This document shows, one piece after another, positions 27,472-36,025 of a stretch of 64,000 nt of DNA. A program made the translations under genes and the position numbers. A model generated the notes under the pieces. That model saw only the letters and a program-made list of their open reading frames with translations. It was not told the origin of the DNA and did no database searches. The stretch's first letter is position 1, and every line of letters starts with the position of its first letter. The DNA is taken from assembly GCF_002077135.1 (NCBI RefSeq), contig NZ_LDOS01000001.1, positions 721,001-785,000 of the forward strand, in the 5' to 3' direction. The DNA comes from Metallibacterium scheffleri (lineage in GTDB: Bacteria > Pseudomonadota > Gammaproteobacteria > Xanthomonadales > Rhodanobacteraceae).

Positions 27472-28977
27472 ATGTTGCGAATGATCCGCTGGATTTGGCT
27501 GCCGCTGTTGGCGGTGCTGTGTGTGTCCGTGGCGCTGGCGCCCAGGCGCGCGCTGGCCGCTGCGGTGCCGCTGCCGCCGGGCGCGCCTTGGTTCAACGTC
27601 AGCCGGCCGCTGACGCCCAACGACCTGAAGGGCCGCGTGGTGCTGCTGGATTTCTTCACGCCCGGCTGCATCAACTGCGTGCATATGCTGCCGGACATGG
27701 CCAGGCTCGAACGCGAGTTCGGCGCGCGCCTGCTGATCCTCGGCGTCAACTCGCCCAAGTTCGTGGCCTCGCAGCGCAGCAGCAACATCGAGGGTTTCAT
27801 CCAGCGCTACGACATCACCCATCCGGTGCTCACCGACAAGGGCATGACGCTGTGGAACTACTACGGCGTGCAGGCGTGGCCCACGCTGGTGCTGCTCAAT
27901 GGGCAGGGCGGCGTGGTGCAGCAGTTCATCGGCGAGGGTGATTACCGCGGCATCCGCGCCGCGGTGCTGCAGACCATCGAGCAGGCGCAGCGCGCCGGCA
28001 CGCTGGTGACCGCGCCGCTGCCGCTGAAACCGCCGCTGCTCAGCCGCGCCGGCTTGCTGCAGCCGGGCAAGGTGGCGGTGGATGCGCGCTACGTGGCGGT
28101 CAGCGACAGCGGCCACAACCGCGTGATCCTGCTCGATCACGCCGGCAAGGTGCTGCGCGTGTTCGGCAGCGGCGTGCCCGGCGCGCGCGATGGCGCGGCC
28201 GGCGTGGCGCAGTTCGACGGTCCGCAGGGGCTGGCCTTCGTCGGCGGCGCGCTGTACGTGGCCGACACCAGCAACTCGCTGATCCGCAGGATCGACCTCG
28301 CCTCGGGCGTGGTCAGCACCGTGGCTGGCGATGGCCGGCGCGTGTTCGGCGGCAGCGGCATGCAGCCCGCGCGCAGCGTGCCGCTGAACTCGCCCTGGGG
28401 CCTCGAGGCCGTGGGCGATGTGCTGTATGTGGCCATGGCCGGCGACCATCAGGTGTGGGCGTTCGACTTGCGCAGCGACCGCATCGGCCCGTATGCCGGC
28501 ACCGGTGCCGAGGGCATCGATGACGGTTCGCGGCAGTCGGCCAGCTTCGCGCAGAGCAGCGGTTTCGCGTATCACGCCGGCACGCTGTACGTGGCCGATC
28601 CCGAGTCGTCCTCGGTGCGCGCGATCGATCTGAAAACCGGGCGCGTGCGCACGCTCATCGGCAAGGGCCTGTTCGATTTCGGTCTGCGCAACGGGCGTGC
28701 CGGGCAGGCGCTGCTGCAGCACGACCAGGGCCTGGCCTGGCAGGGCGGCAAGCTGTACATCGCCGACACCTTCAACAACGCGGTGCGCGTGCTGGATCCG
28801 GCCAACGATCAAGTCAGCACCCTGGCGACCGGGCTGAGGCAGCCGGGCGGCCTCGCCGTGCTCGATGCCGGCACGCTGCTGGTGGCCGACACCGACGCCA
28901 ATCGCATCGTCACGATCAATGTCGCCAACGGCGCGCTGCATGCGTGGCCGCTCAGCGGGCTGCCGCCGGCGCAGTAA
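27472..28977 (+). CDS. Exported thioredoxin-like/NHL-repeat protein (NHLRC2-like)
   Basis: 501 residues from ATG 27472 (ACGAGG five bases upstream). A signal peptide or anchor covers about 1-30 (LLAVLCVSVALAPRRALA). Residues about 35-175 form a thioredoxin fold with PGCINC as the redox motif and a cis-proline in VQAWPTLVLL. Residues about 195-495 are NHL/six-bladed beta-propeller repeats (VAVSDSGHNRVILLD, LYVADTSNSLIRRID, LYIADTFNNAVRVLD). The same domain order is found in animal NHLRC2. It is probably a periplasmic protein; its role is unknown. A near-perfect hairpin ends the transcript. Confidence 0.87.
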   Translation: MLRMIRWIWLPLLAVLCVSVALAPRRALAAAVPLPPGAPWFNVSRPLTPNDLKGRVVLLDFFTPGCINCVHMLPDMARLEREFGARLLILGVNSPKFVASQRSSNIEGFIQRYDITHPVLTDKGMTLWNYYGVQAWPTLVLLNGQGGVVQQFIGEGDYRGIRAAVLQTIEQAQRAGTLVTAPLPLKPPLLSRAGLLQPGKVAVDARYVAVSDSGHNRVILLDHAGKVLRVFGSGVPGARDGAAGVAQFDGPQGLAFVGGALYVADTSNSLIRRIDLASGVVSTVAGDGRRVFGGSGMQPARSVPLNSPWGLEAVGDVLYVAMAGDHQVWAFDLRSDRIGPYAGTGAEGIDDGSRQSASFAQSSGFAYHAGTLYVADPESSSVRAIDLKTGRVRTLIGKGLFDFGLRNGRAGQALLQHDQGLAWQGGKLYIADTFNNAVRVLDPANDQVSTLATGLRQPGGLAVLDAGTLLVADTDANRIVTINVANGALHAWPLSGLPPAQ

Positions 28978-28998
28978 TCGACGGACGCGGCGCGCAGA

Positions 28999-29039
28999 GC
29001 CGCTGAACAATTCCGCGTCGTGCGGAATGGTTCAGCGGC
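28999..29039. terminator. Bidirectional hairpin terminator
   Basis: GCCGCTGAACAATTCCGC (28999-29016) pairs with 29022-29039 (one mismatch in 18 bp) around a GTCGT loop. It lies between the convergent NHL and DUF4124 genes and overlaps the latter's stop codon. There is no long T-tract. The inner 31 bp (29004-29034) resemble the hairpin at 48306-48336 (26 of 31 bases by eye). Confidence 0.65.
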
Positions 29040-29652
29040 AATTCTGCAGTTGCGCGCGCAGCGTCGCGGCTTCGTGCTGCAGCGGCGCGCGATCGAACTG
29101 GAACGTGTGCTCGATGCGCGTGTCGAGCTGGTCCAGGCGCTCACGCAGGTTGGCGCATACCGCCGCGCGCGGCAGTGGTGCGCAGCGATCCTGCACCCAG
29201 GTGTAGTAACCCGTGAACGGCGAAGCCAGAGGGGTCGGCGGGCCGGGCGGTCGCACCGGAGCACCGATGCCGGGGGCGCTGCGTGTCATCGACATGGGCT
29301 GGATGCCCAGCACGGCCAGCGGCACGGCATAGGGTTGCGGGTCGCCGATGGTGCTGAGGTACGGCTTGTGGTCGGTGGCGCGGATGCAGCGATACAGCGC
29401 CGGCAGCGGCAGCGCGGGCCTGGGCGGCGGCGCGGGCGGCGCGCTGCGCGTGGGCCGCGGCGGCGCCAGCGCGGGCGCCGGCACGGCGGGCGGCGGCGTG
29501 GGCAGGTTCAATATGCGCTGGCGGCTGCGCGGCGGGCAGGGCTGATCCTGAAACGCGAGCCGGCCGCGCGCATCCACGCAGCGGTACACCTCGGTCGCGT
29601 GCGCCGGCACGGCCAGCGCGAGCAGCAGCAGCAGGGGCAGGCGGGTGCGCAT
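29032..29652 (-). CDS. DUF4124-type periplasmic protein
   Basis: 206 residues. A signal peptide (MRTRLPLLLLLALAVPAHA) is followed by the DUF4124 core TEVYRCVDARGRLAFQDQPCP, a proline/alanine-rich linker (about 50-80), a second Cys-containing region (LYRCIRATD...) and a C-terminal segment with a helical LRERLDQLDTRIEHTF. Five cysteines are present in the mature part, so disulfides are likely. The function of this family is not known. It is convergent with the NHL gene. Confidence 0.75.
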   Translation of the reverse strand: MRTRLPLLLLLALAVPAHATEVYRCVDARGRLAFQDQPCPPRSRQRILNLPTPPPAVPAPALAPPRPTRSAPPAPPPRPALPLPALYRCIRATDHKPYLSTIGDPQPYAVPLAVLGIQPMSMTRSAPGIGAPVRPPGPPTPLASPFTGYYTWVQDRCAPLPRAAVCANLRERLDQLDTRIEHTFQFDRAPLQHEAATLRAQLQNCR

Positions 29653-29713
29653 GGGGCGCAGCGTAGCGCTGGGCGGCGGTCGGGGATGGGTACGGACTGT
29701 TTACGGCTTGGCA

Positions 29714-29820
29714 TGCCGAGCGCGGCGAAGCATCTGCGCGCGTGAATGCGCGTCGTGGCTGGTGCGCGCGCAGCGTCATCGTGGCTGCCGGGATCCTTCG
29801 GCTTGCGCCTCAGGATGACA
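29714..29820. repeat. Dispersed intergenic repeat (CGAGCG..GCGAAGC head, GGATGACA tail)
   Basis: TGCCGAGCGCGGCGAAGC (29714-29731) and, further on, GGGATCCTTCGGCTTGCGCC (29790-29809) then AGGATGACA to 29820. The head and tail match the element at 22291-22370. The outer part reads on the minus strand as the common TGTCATCCTGAG..GAAGGATC motif. It sits in the 277-bp gap between two divergent genes; no gene was found there. Confidence 0.55.
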
Positions 29821-29929
29821 ACAAAAGCATGAGCCGCGCTGCCTCCCGGCTTCCGGCTCGCCACTTCCGACTCCCCACGCTACCGCCGCTGCCGCACAAT
29901 CGCGCTTTCCATCTGGCCGCGAGCCCGTC

Positions 29930-30970
29930 ATGCCCATGCCCCTGATCGACCTGTTCAGCGATACCAAGACCCAGCCCGGCGCCGCCATGCGCGCCGCCAT
30001 GGCCGCCGCCGAAGTGGGCGACGAGCGCGCCGGTGAAGACCCCACCGTCAACGCGCTGGAGGCGCGCGGCGCGGCGCTGCTGGGCAAGGAGGCGGCGCTG
30101 TACCTGCCCTCCGGCACCATGTGCAACGAGATCGCGCTGGCCGTGCACTGCCGTCCGGGCGAGGCGGTGCTGTGCGAGGCCGGCGCGCACATCGTCGGCT
30201 TCGAGGCCGGCGGCGCGGCGGCGCTGGCCGGGGTGATGCTGGAGCCGATCAGCGGCACGCGCGGCATGTTCACCGCCGCGCAACTCAGGGCGCAGTTGCG
30301 CGCCGACAACCTGCAGGCGCCGCTGCAGCGGCTGGTCGCCGTGGAAAACACCACCAACCTGGGCGGTGGCGCGGTGTGGCCGCTGCAGGACCTGCGCGAG
30401 ATCGCGGCCTGCGCGCACGATGCCGGACTGGCCACGCACATGGACGGCGCGCGCCTGCTCAATGCCGTCGTCGCCAGCGGCGTGAGCGCGGCCGATTTCG
30501 CGCAGGGCTTCGATTCGGCGTGGATCGATTTCAGCAAGGGCCTGGGCGCGCCAGGCGGCGCATTGCTGACCGGCAGCAAGGCCTTCGTGCGCGAGGCGCG
30601 GCGCTGGCAGTTGCGCATCGGCGGCGCCATGCGCCAGAGCGGCATCATCGCCGCGGCGTGCCTGTACGCGCTCGATCACAACCTCGCGCGCCTGGCCGTT
30701 GACCACGCGCGCGCGCGGCAACTGGCGCAAGGCGTGGCGCGCATCCCCGGCCTCGGTATCGATGTGGCCACGGTGCAGACCAACCTGGTGTATTTCGACA
30801 TCACCGCGCCCGGCTGGGACGCCGCGAAACTGGCCGCCGCCACGCTGGCGCAAGGCGTGCGCCTGTGCCCGATGGGCGCGCGGCGCATGCGCGCGGTGAC
30901 GCATCTGGACGTGGACGACGCCGGCATCGTGCGCGCCCTGGAGGTGATCGCGGCGGCGCTGCGCGGCTGA
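29930..30970 (+). CDS. Low-specificity threonine aldolase
   Basis: 346 residues. A fold-type I PLP enzyme of the threonine aldolase family: N-terminal LIDLFSDTKTQP, GDERAGEDPTVN, the LPSGTMCNEIAL stretch, VENTTNLGGG, HMDGARLLNA and the PLP lysine in DFSKGLGAPGG. It cleaves L-threonine/allo-threonine to glycine and acetaldehyde in the cytosol. The product glycine links it loosely to glyA. It is a single-gene unit, starting at ATG 29930 with no strong ribosome site visible. A related activity (L-allo-threonine or other beta-hydroxy amino acid) cannot be excluded. Confidence 0.9.
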   Translation: MPMPLIDLFSDTKTQPGAAMRAAMAAAEVGDERAGEDPTVNALEARGAALLGKEAALYLPSGTMCNEIALAVHCRPGEAVLCEAGAHIVGFEAGGAAALAGVMLEPISGTRGMFTAAQLRAQLRADNLQAPLQRLVAVENTTNLGGGAVWPLQDLREIAACAHDAGLATHMDGARLLNAVVASGVSAADFAQGFDSAWIDFSKGLGAPGGALLTGSKAFVREARRWQLRIGGAMRQSGIIAAACLYALDHNLARLAVDHARARQLAQGVARIPGLGIDVATVQTNLVYFDITAPGWDAAKLAAATLAQGVRLCPMGARRMRAVTHLDVDDAGIVRALEVIAAALRG

Positions 30971-31117
30971 GCGCCGCGCGCGGTGCGCGCATGCCGGCGG
31001 ATGCTGCCGTCATCCCCGCGCGGTTGGCCTTGACGCGACATTACCGCGCGGATTGCCTTGCTTCGACATCCCAGCGCGGTTGGCCGTCATCCCCGCGCAG
31101 GCGGGGATCCAGGGACT
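30971..31117. repeat. Intergenic repeats of the GTCATCCCCGCGCAGGCGGGGATCC type
   Basis: Start of a 448-bp gap without an intact gene (30971-31418). GTCATCCCCGCGCGGTTGGCC (31010-31030) and CGCGGTTGGCCGTCATCCCC (31075-31094) are partial direct copies. The full palindromic core with CCCCGC..GCGGGG arms and GGATCC lies at 31086-31113 and abuts a gene fragment. Similar cores are at 56201-56239 and about 5190-5305. Confidence 0.55.
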
Positions 31118-31285
31118 TCAACAAGCAGTGGAATCCGGTGAAGTCGGCGTGCCGTGGCCCCAGACGCGGGCGCGGGTGGCCTGGATTTTCTGCGCGAAGC
31201 GGGTGATGAGTTCGCGGTTGGCGGCGACCAGCACCTGTTCGGCTTCGATCTCGGCGACGATGGCTTGCTGGGTGGCGAGGGGTGG
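31118..31285 (-). pseudogene. C-terminal fragment of a type I restriction-modification subunit (HsdS/HsdM-like)
   Basis: Reading the minus strand gives PPLATQQAIVAEIEAEQVL, then VAANRELITRFAQKIQAT and ARVWG before a TGA at 31118-31120. This is the characteristic last helix pair of HsdS-type or methylase-linked type I restriction subunits (PPLATQQ.IVAEIEAEQ..V..N..LI..FE.KI). Upstream of PPLATQQ the frame is open for a while but unrelated, and no start, target-recognition or methylase domain remains. It is a gene fossil, lying directly beside a palindromic repeat. Recognised by motif only. Confidence 0.5.
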
Positions 31286-31418
31286 GCGCAGGAAGCTTGA
31301 GCGGCGGGGTGCGGCGCGGCGTTGTCCGCGCAGGAAGCGCAGCGCGCACGGTCGAATGAAAAAACGTGCGCGTTCTCGGCCTGCCTTGCGTACTTCGCGG
31401 GGTTGTCGCGATGACGCC

Positions 31419-32363
31419 TCAGAACTTCGCCTCGTACTCGGCGCTGGCGAAACCGACGGTGAGGCCCTCGGCGCCGACGTTGACCATCGCGGTCATGCTC
31501 ATCACGCTTTCGATCAATTGCACGCCGTGCTCGTCGCAGGTGTTGCACAAGTCCTGGTAGCCGGGCAGTGCGCGCATCACTTCCAGCTCGCCGCCATAGC
31601 TGAGGCCGACCACCGGCACCAGCAGGCCGGCGCGCACGCGCTCGGCGGCGTGCGCGAACAGCACCCCGGCGCCGTGCTCGAAACCGCGCACCTTGCCCAC
31701 CGGCTCGGTGGCCTTGCGCCAGCCGCGCACCACCGGCTTGATGTCCAGCGCGCTGCCCAGCGTGGCCGAGAACCAGCCCACGCTGCGGTCGCCGCGCTTC
31801 TGCGCGCGCGCGCGCAGGTAGTACAGGTCGCGCGGCAAGAAATAGCCGTAGCATTGCGGCGCGAGGAACTCCATGCGTTCGCGGATCTGCGCGGCGCTGG
31901 CGCCGGAACCGATCATGCGCACCGCTTCCCAGGCACCGGGCACCTGGCCGGCGAACAGCGTTTGCGAATCGATGACGCGCAACTGGAACGGCGAATCGTA
32001 GCCGGCCGCCTGACGGATCGGGCGGTAATCCTTGAGGATCGAGAAACTGGCCTGCAGGGTGTTTTCGTAGATCTTGCTGCGCGAGGCGGTGATGGTGAGC
32101 GCGACCACCGCGTCGTAGCGCGTGACCAACTCGCGCAGGAACAGCTCGTGCACCTGCGCGACGCTGAGCGGCTCGCTTTCGGCGTGGTGCGCGCGGTCGC
32201 CCAGTTGTTCGCGGAAGAAACGCAGCGTGGCGACGGGATCACGACGATCCTCGAAGGTGATCAGGTCGCTGCGCACGCTGATCGGCAGCAGCGTGATGTC
32301 GTGCGCGCGCAGGAATTCCGCGGGCAGATCGCAAGCCGAGTCCACCACCAGTCCGACACGCAT
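31419..32363 (-). CDS. DegV family fatty-acid-binding protein
   Basis: 314 residues from ATG 32363 (MRVGLVVDSACDLP). DegV family: the N-terminal VVDSACDLPAEF and SQPLSVAQ-like segment here written SEPLSVAQVHELF, then VVALTITASRSKIYENTLQA (S-binding region) and a VIDSQTLFAG motif. DegV/FakB proteins bind a single fatty acid; in Firmicutes FakB hands it to the kinase FakA. Proteobacterial members have no proven partner, and no FakA is found here. Cytosolic. Confidence 0.87.
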   Translation of the reverse strand: MRVGLVVDSACDLPAEFLRAHDITLLPISVRSDLITFEDRRDPVATLRFFREQLGDRAHHAESEPLSVAQVHELFLRELVTRYDAVVALTITASRSKIYENTLQASFSILKDYRPIRQAAGYDSPFQLRVIDSQTLFAGQVPGAWEAVRMIGSGASAAQIRERMEFLAPQCYGYFLPRDLYYLRARAQKRGDRSVGWFSATLGSALDIKPVVRGWRKATEPVGKVRGFEHGAGVLFAHAAERVRAGLLVPVVGLSYGGELEVMRALPGYQDLCNTCDEHGVQLIESVMSMTAMVNVGAEGLTVGFASAEYEAKF

Positions 32364-32515
32364 GACCCAGGCTCCTTCAGCAGTGCTGCAGGGGCGCAAA
32401 TTATCACGCAAGCACGGTGTGGTGCGCGCCGAATGGCGCAGTCGGGCCGCTTGCGCCGTGCCGGGCCGAGTGCGCGCAGATTACGATTTCGTCAGTGGCA
32501 TGCTTGCGCGCGCGG

Positions 32516-33769
32516 TCATGGTTGCGCCCACGCGGCCAGCTTGCGTGGCACCGCGGCGTTCTTCAGCTTGACGTAGCGCGGCAGGCCGGTGGTGTCGTAG
32601 GGCGGATACGCCTCGCCGTGGATCAGCGGCGCCAGATACTTGCGCGCCTGCGCGGTGATGCCATAGCCGTCGCGGGTGATGTAGCCGCGCGGCAGTTTCT
32701 TCTCGTGATTGGCGACCTTGGCCAGCGGCGCCGGCGCGATCTTCCAGCGATACGGGGCGTCACTGCCGCGCACGATCACCGGGATCACGCCGTTGTGACC
32801 GGCCAGCGCGTATTCCACCGCCGCACGACCCACGGCCGCGGCCTGCGCGGCGTCAGTGGCGGAGGCGATGTGGCGTGCCGAGCGCTGCAGATAATCGGGC
32901 AGCGCCCAGTGGTACTTGTAGCCGAGCTTTTCGCGCACCCGTTGCGCCAGCACCGGCGCCACGCCGCCGAGCTGCGCGTGGCCGAAGGCGTCGCGCCCGC
33001 CGGCCTCGGCCAGGAACTGTCCGGCGGCGTTCTTCAGGCCTTCCGAGGCGACCACGGTGCACCAGCCGACGCGTTCCACGGTGGCCTTGACACGCGCCAG
33101 GAACGCGGCTTCGTCGAAGGCGATCTCGGGGAACAGGATCAGGTGCGGGGCGTCGTCCGGGCCTTGCCCGGCGAGGCCGGCGGCGGCGGCGATCCAGCCG
33201 GCGTGGCGGCCCATCACCTCGAGGATGAACACCTTGGTCGAGGACTCGGCCATCGAGGCCACGTCGATGCTGGCCTCGAGCACGGACAGCGCGGTGTACT
33301 TGGCCACCGAGCCGAAACCGGGGCTGGTGTCGGTCACCGCCAGGTCGTTGTCCACGGTCTTGGGCACGCCCACGCAGATCAGCTCGTGGCCGCTGCGTTT
33401 GGCATAGGCCGAGATTTTCAGCGCGGTGTCGGCCGAATCGTTGCCGCCGTTGTAGAGGAAATAACGCACGTCGTGCGCGGCCATGACCTCGATCAGGCGC
33501 GCGTAGGCGGCCGGATCGGCCTCGGGCGTCTTCAGCTTGTAGCGGCACGAGCCGAACGCGCCGCCAGGGGTGTGCGCCAAGTCGCGCAGCGCGGCGGCGG
33601 ATTCCTTGCCGGTGTCGATCAGATCCTCGCGCAGCACGCCGAGGATGCCGTTGCGCGCGGCATAGGCGCGCACGCCGTGGGCGCGCGCGGTGGCGATCAC
33701 CGCGGCGGCGCTGGTGTTGATCACGGCGGTGACGCCGCCGGACTGGGCATACAGAAGCTTGCCGGGCAT
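32516..33769 (-). CDS. pfp: 6-phosphofructokinase, pyrophosphate-type
   Basis: 417 residues from ATG 33769, with AGGAGT just upstream. It shows YAQSGGVTAVIN at the N-terminus, the phosphate-donor motif YNGGNDSADTA, VGVPKTVDNDL (the catalytic T-x-D-N-D), and EVMGRHAGWIA. The aspartate after GGN is typical of PPi-dependent rather than ATP-dependent enzymes. It interconverts fructose 6-phosphate and fructose 1,6-bisphosphate with PPi in the cytosol, reversibly, so it can work in glycolysis and gluconeogenesis. It is divergent from adk across 262 bp. This type is usual in Xanthomonadales, which lack ATP-PFK. Confidence 0.93.
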   Translation of the reverse strand: MPGKLLYAQSGGVTAVINTSAAAVIATARAHGVRAYAARNGILGVLREDLIDTGKESAAALRDLAHTPGGAFGSCRYKLKTPEADPAAYARLIEVMAAHDVRYFLYNGGNDSADTALKISAYAKRSGHELICVGVPKTVDNDLAVTDTSPGFGSVAKYTALSVLEASIDVASMAESSTKVFILEVMGRHAGWIAAAAGLAGQGPDDAPHLILFPEIAFDEAAFLARVKATVERVGWCTVVASEGLKNAAGQFLAEAGGRDAFGHAQLGGVAPVLAQRVREKLGYKYHWALPDYLQRSARHIASATDAAQAAAVGRAAVEYALAGHNGVIPVIVRGSDAPYRWKIAPAPLAKVANHEKKLPRGYITRDGYGITAQARKYLAPLIHGEAYPPYDTTGLPRYVKLKNAAVPRKLAAWAQP

Positions 33770-34031
33770 GGGGGACTCCTTAGCTTGCAGGGGTTGGAAC
33801 GCGAGCGGTGTGCCGTGCCGCTGCGCCGTGCGATGGGTCGCCGCGGCGGGCGGGTGCATGCGCGTCGCGACCGGGGTGGCGGCTTGCGCCGCGCGGTTTG
33901 CATGCCCGCCACGGCGGGATGCCTGGATTGCAGCCGCCGCGGTTTGACTCGGGCGGCCGCGGGCCGCAAGCTTGAAACCTCATCACAAGCATAGCGGAGC
34001 GCCCGGGTGGGACGCACTGCAAGGGAGACCC

Positions 34032-34619
34032 ATGCGATTGGTATTACTCGGCGCGCCAGGTTCGGGCAAAGGCACCCAGGCGACGCGGCTCAAGAGCACG
34101 CTGGGCGTACCGCACATCTCGACCGGTGATCTGCTGCGCGCGGCGGTGGCCGCGGGCACGCCGCTGGGACTCAAGGCCAAGGCAGTGATGGAGGCCGGGC
34201 AACTGGTCTCCGACGATATCGTGCTGGGCATGCTGGAGCAGCGTCTGGCGCAGGCCGATGCGCAGGCCGGGTTCATCCTCGATGGCTATCCGCGCAATCT
34301 GGTCCAGGTGCAGGCGCTGGATGCGCTGCTGGCGCGTCTGCGGCGGCCGCTGGATGCCGTGGTCAAGCTGCAGGTGCCGAGCGCGGCGATCATCGCACGC
34401 ACCGCGCTGCGCCATCAGGCCGAGGGTCGCGCCGATGATGATCCCGACACCGTGCGCAAGCGCCTGGCCGTGTACGCCGAGCAGACCGCGCCGGTGGCCG
34501 AGCACTACACCCGCGCCGGCACGCTGCGCGTGGTCGATGGTGTCGGCAGCCTGGACGAGGTGTTCGCGCGCATCATGGCCGCACTATCCGCGGCACCGGT
34601 TGCCGCGACGGCGCGCTGA
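34032..34619 (+). CDS. adk: Adenylate kinase, short form
   Basis: 195 residues from ATG 34032, after an AAGGGA site. P-loop GAPGSGKGTQATRL, AMP-binding STGDLLRAAVAAGT, and the DGYPRN loop. The LID is the short version without zinc cysteines (about 122-140). The enzyme equilibrates 2 ADP with ATP and AMP. It precedes mpl by 18 bp on the same strand, so the two may be co-transcribed. Divergent from the PPi-phosphofructokinase gene. Confidence 0.96.
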   Translation: MRLVLLGAPGSGKGTQATRLKSTLGVPHISTGDLLRAAVAAGTPLGLKAKAVMEAGQLVSDDIVLGMLEQRLAQADAQAGFILDGYPRNLVQVQALDALLARLRRPLDAVVKLQVPSAAIIARTALRHQAEGRADDDPDTVRKRLAVYAEQTAPVAEHYTRAGTLRVVDGVGSLDEVFARIMAALSAAPVAATAR

Positions 34620-34637
34620 GCGCGCACGAACACTCCG

Positions 34638-36002
34638 ATGCGGCTGCATATCCTCGGCATCTGCGGCACCTTCATGGGCGGTGTCGCCGCGCTGGCGCGC
34701 GAGTTGGGTCTGGAAGTCGAAGGCTCCGACGCCAATGTGTATCCGCCGATGAGCACCCAGCTCGAGGCACTGGGCATCGCGCTGCAAACCGGCTATCGCG
34801 CCGAGTATCTGCAGGCCACGCCGCAGCACGCGGCGCCGGATCGCATCATCGTCGGCAACGCGCTTGCGCGCGGCAATGCGGCGGTGGAATACCTGCTCGA
34901 TGCCGGCCTGGACTACGTCTCCGGCCCGCAGTGGCTGGGCGAAACCGTGTTGCGCGGGCGCGCGGTGCTGGCCGTGGCCGGCACCCACGGCAAGACCACC
35001 ACCAGCAGTTTGCTGGCGCATCTGCTGGATGCGGCCGGCACGCGGCCGGGCTTCCTGATCGGCGGCGTACCCGAGAATTTCGGCGTGTCGGCGCGGCTGG
35101 GCGCGGGTGCGCCCTTCGTCATCGAGGCCGACGAATACGACACGGCATTTTTCGACAAGCGCTCCAAGTTCGTGCATTACCGTCCGCGCATCGCCGTGCT
35201 CAACAATCTCGAGTACGACCACGCCGACATCTTTCCCGACGTCGCCGCGATCCAGCGTCAGTTCCATCATCTGCTGCGCACGGTGCCGGGCAATGGCCGG
35301 CTGATCGTCAACGCCGAGGACGCGCGTCTGGCCGAGGTGCTGGCGATGGGCTGCTGGACGCCGGTGGAGACCTTCGGCATCGATGCCGGCGACTGGCGCG
35401 CGCGCCTGCTCGATGCGGATGGCGGCGCGTTCGAGGTGCGCCGCGGCGGGCGGTTGATCGGCACGGTGCGCTGGGAACTGCTCGGTCGCCACAACGTGAT
35501 GAACGCGCTGGCGGCGCTGGCTGCGGCCAGCGCGGCAGGGGTCGACGCGGCCGCATCGCTGCCGGCGTTCGCCGGATTCCGCGGCGTCAAACGGCGCATG
35601 CAACTGATCGGCACCCGCGATGGCCTGCACATCTACGACGACTTCGCGCATCACCCCACGGCCATCGCCACCACGCTGGCCGGACTGCGCGCCAAGGTCG
35701 GCGCGGCGCGCATCCTCGCGGTGCTCGAGCCGCGCTCCAACTCGATGCGCGCCGGCGCGCACGCGGCGGCGCTGGCGCCGGCGCTGGCCGCTGCCGATGA
35801 GGTGGTCCTGCTGGCACGGCCGGCACTGGCCTGGGATACCGCGCCGGTGATCGCCGCGCTGGACGGCCGCGGCATGGCCGTGCCCGACACCGACACGTTG
35901 CTGGCCACGCTGGCTGCGCGCGCGCGCGCGGGCGACCACGTGGTGTTCATGTCCAACGGCGGCTTCGAGGGTGCGCCGCGGCGATTCGCGGAACGCGCCT
36001 GA
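34638..36002 (+). CDS. mpl: UDP-N-acetylmuramate:L-alanyl-gamma-D-glutamyl-meso-diaminopimelate ligase
   Basis: 454 residues. Mur-ligase architecture: N-terminal Rossmann segment MRLHILGICGTFMGGVA, central ATPase with P-loop AGTHGKTTTSSLL, EADEYDTAFFDKRSKF, and the C-terminal domain with YDDFAHHPTAI and the closing MSNGGFEGAPRR. Mpl reattaches tripeptide freed from old peptidoglycan to UDP-MurNAc, a recycling step. The GTFMGG sequence separates it from MurC. 18 bp after adk; convergent with the LacI gene across 23 bp. Confidence 0.95.
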   Translation: MRLHILGICGTFMGGVAALARELGLEVEGSDANVYPPMSTQLEALGIALQTGYRAEYLQATPQHAAPDRIIVGNALARGNAAVEYLLDAGLDYVSGPQWLGETVLRGRAVLAVAGTHGKTTTSSLLAHLLDAAGTRPGFLIGGVPENFGVSARLGAGAPFVIEADEYDTAFFDKRSKFVHYRPRIAVLNNLEYDHADIFPDVAAIQRQFHHLLRTVPGNGRLIVNAEDARLAEVLAMGCWTPVETFGIDAGDWRARLLDADGGAFEVRRGGRLIGTVRWELLGRHNVMNALAALAAASAAGVDAAASLPAFAGFRGVKRRMQLIGTRDGLHIYDDFAHHPTAIATTLAGLRAKVGAARILAVLEPRSNSMRAGAHAAALAPALAAADEVVLLARPALAWDTAPVIAALDGRGMAVPDTDTLLATLAARARAGDHVVFMSNGGFEGAPRRFAERA

Positions 36003-36025
36003 ATCCACGTCCGCGGGCCCGCGGA

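Noticed and set aside
31286..31418. Continuation of the DegV-side open frame as a separate gene (an unusual Cys/Pro/Ser-rich peptide)
   Set aside because: The frame overlaps the restriction-subunit fragment in the wrong phase, has no start signal and no recognisable domain.
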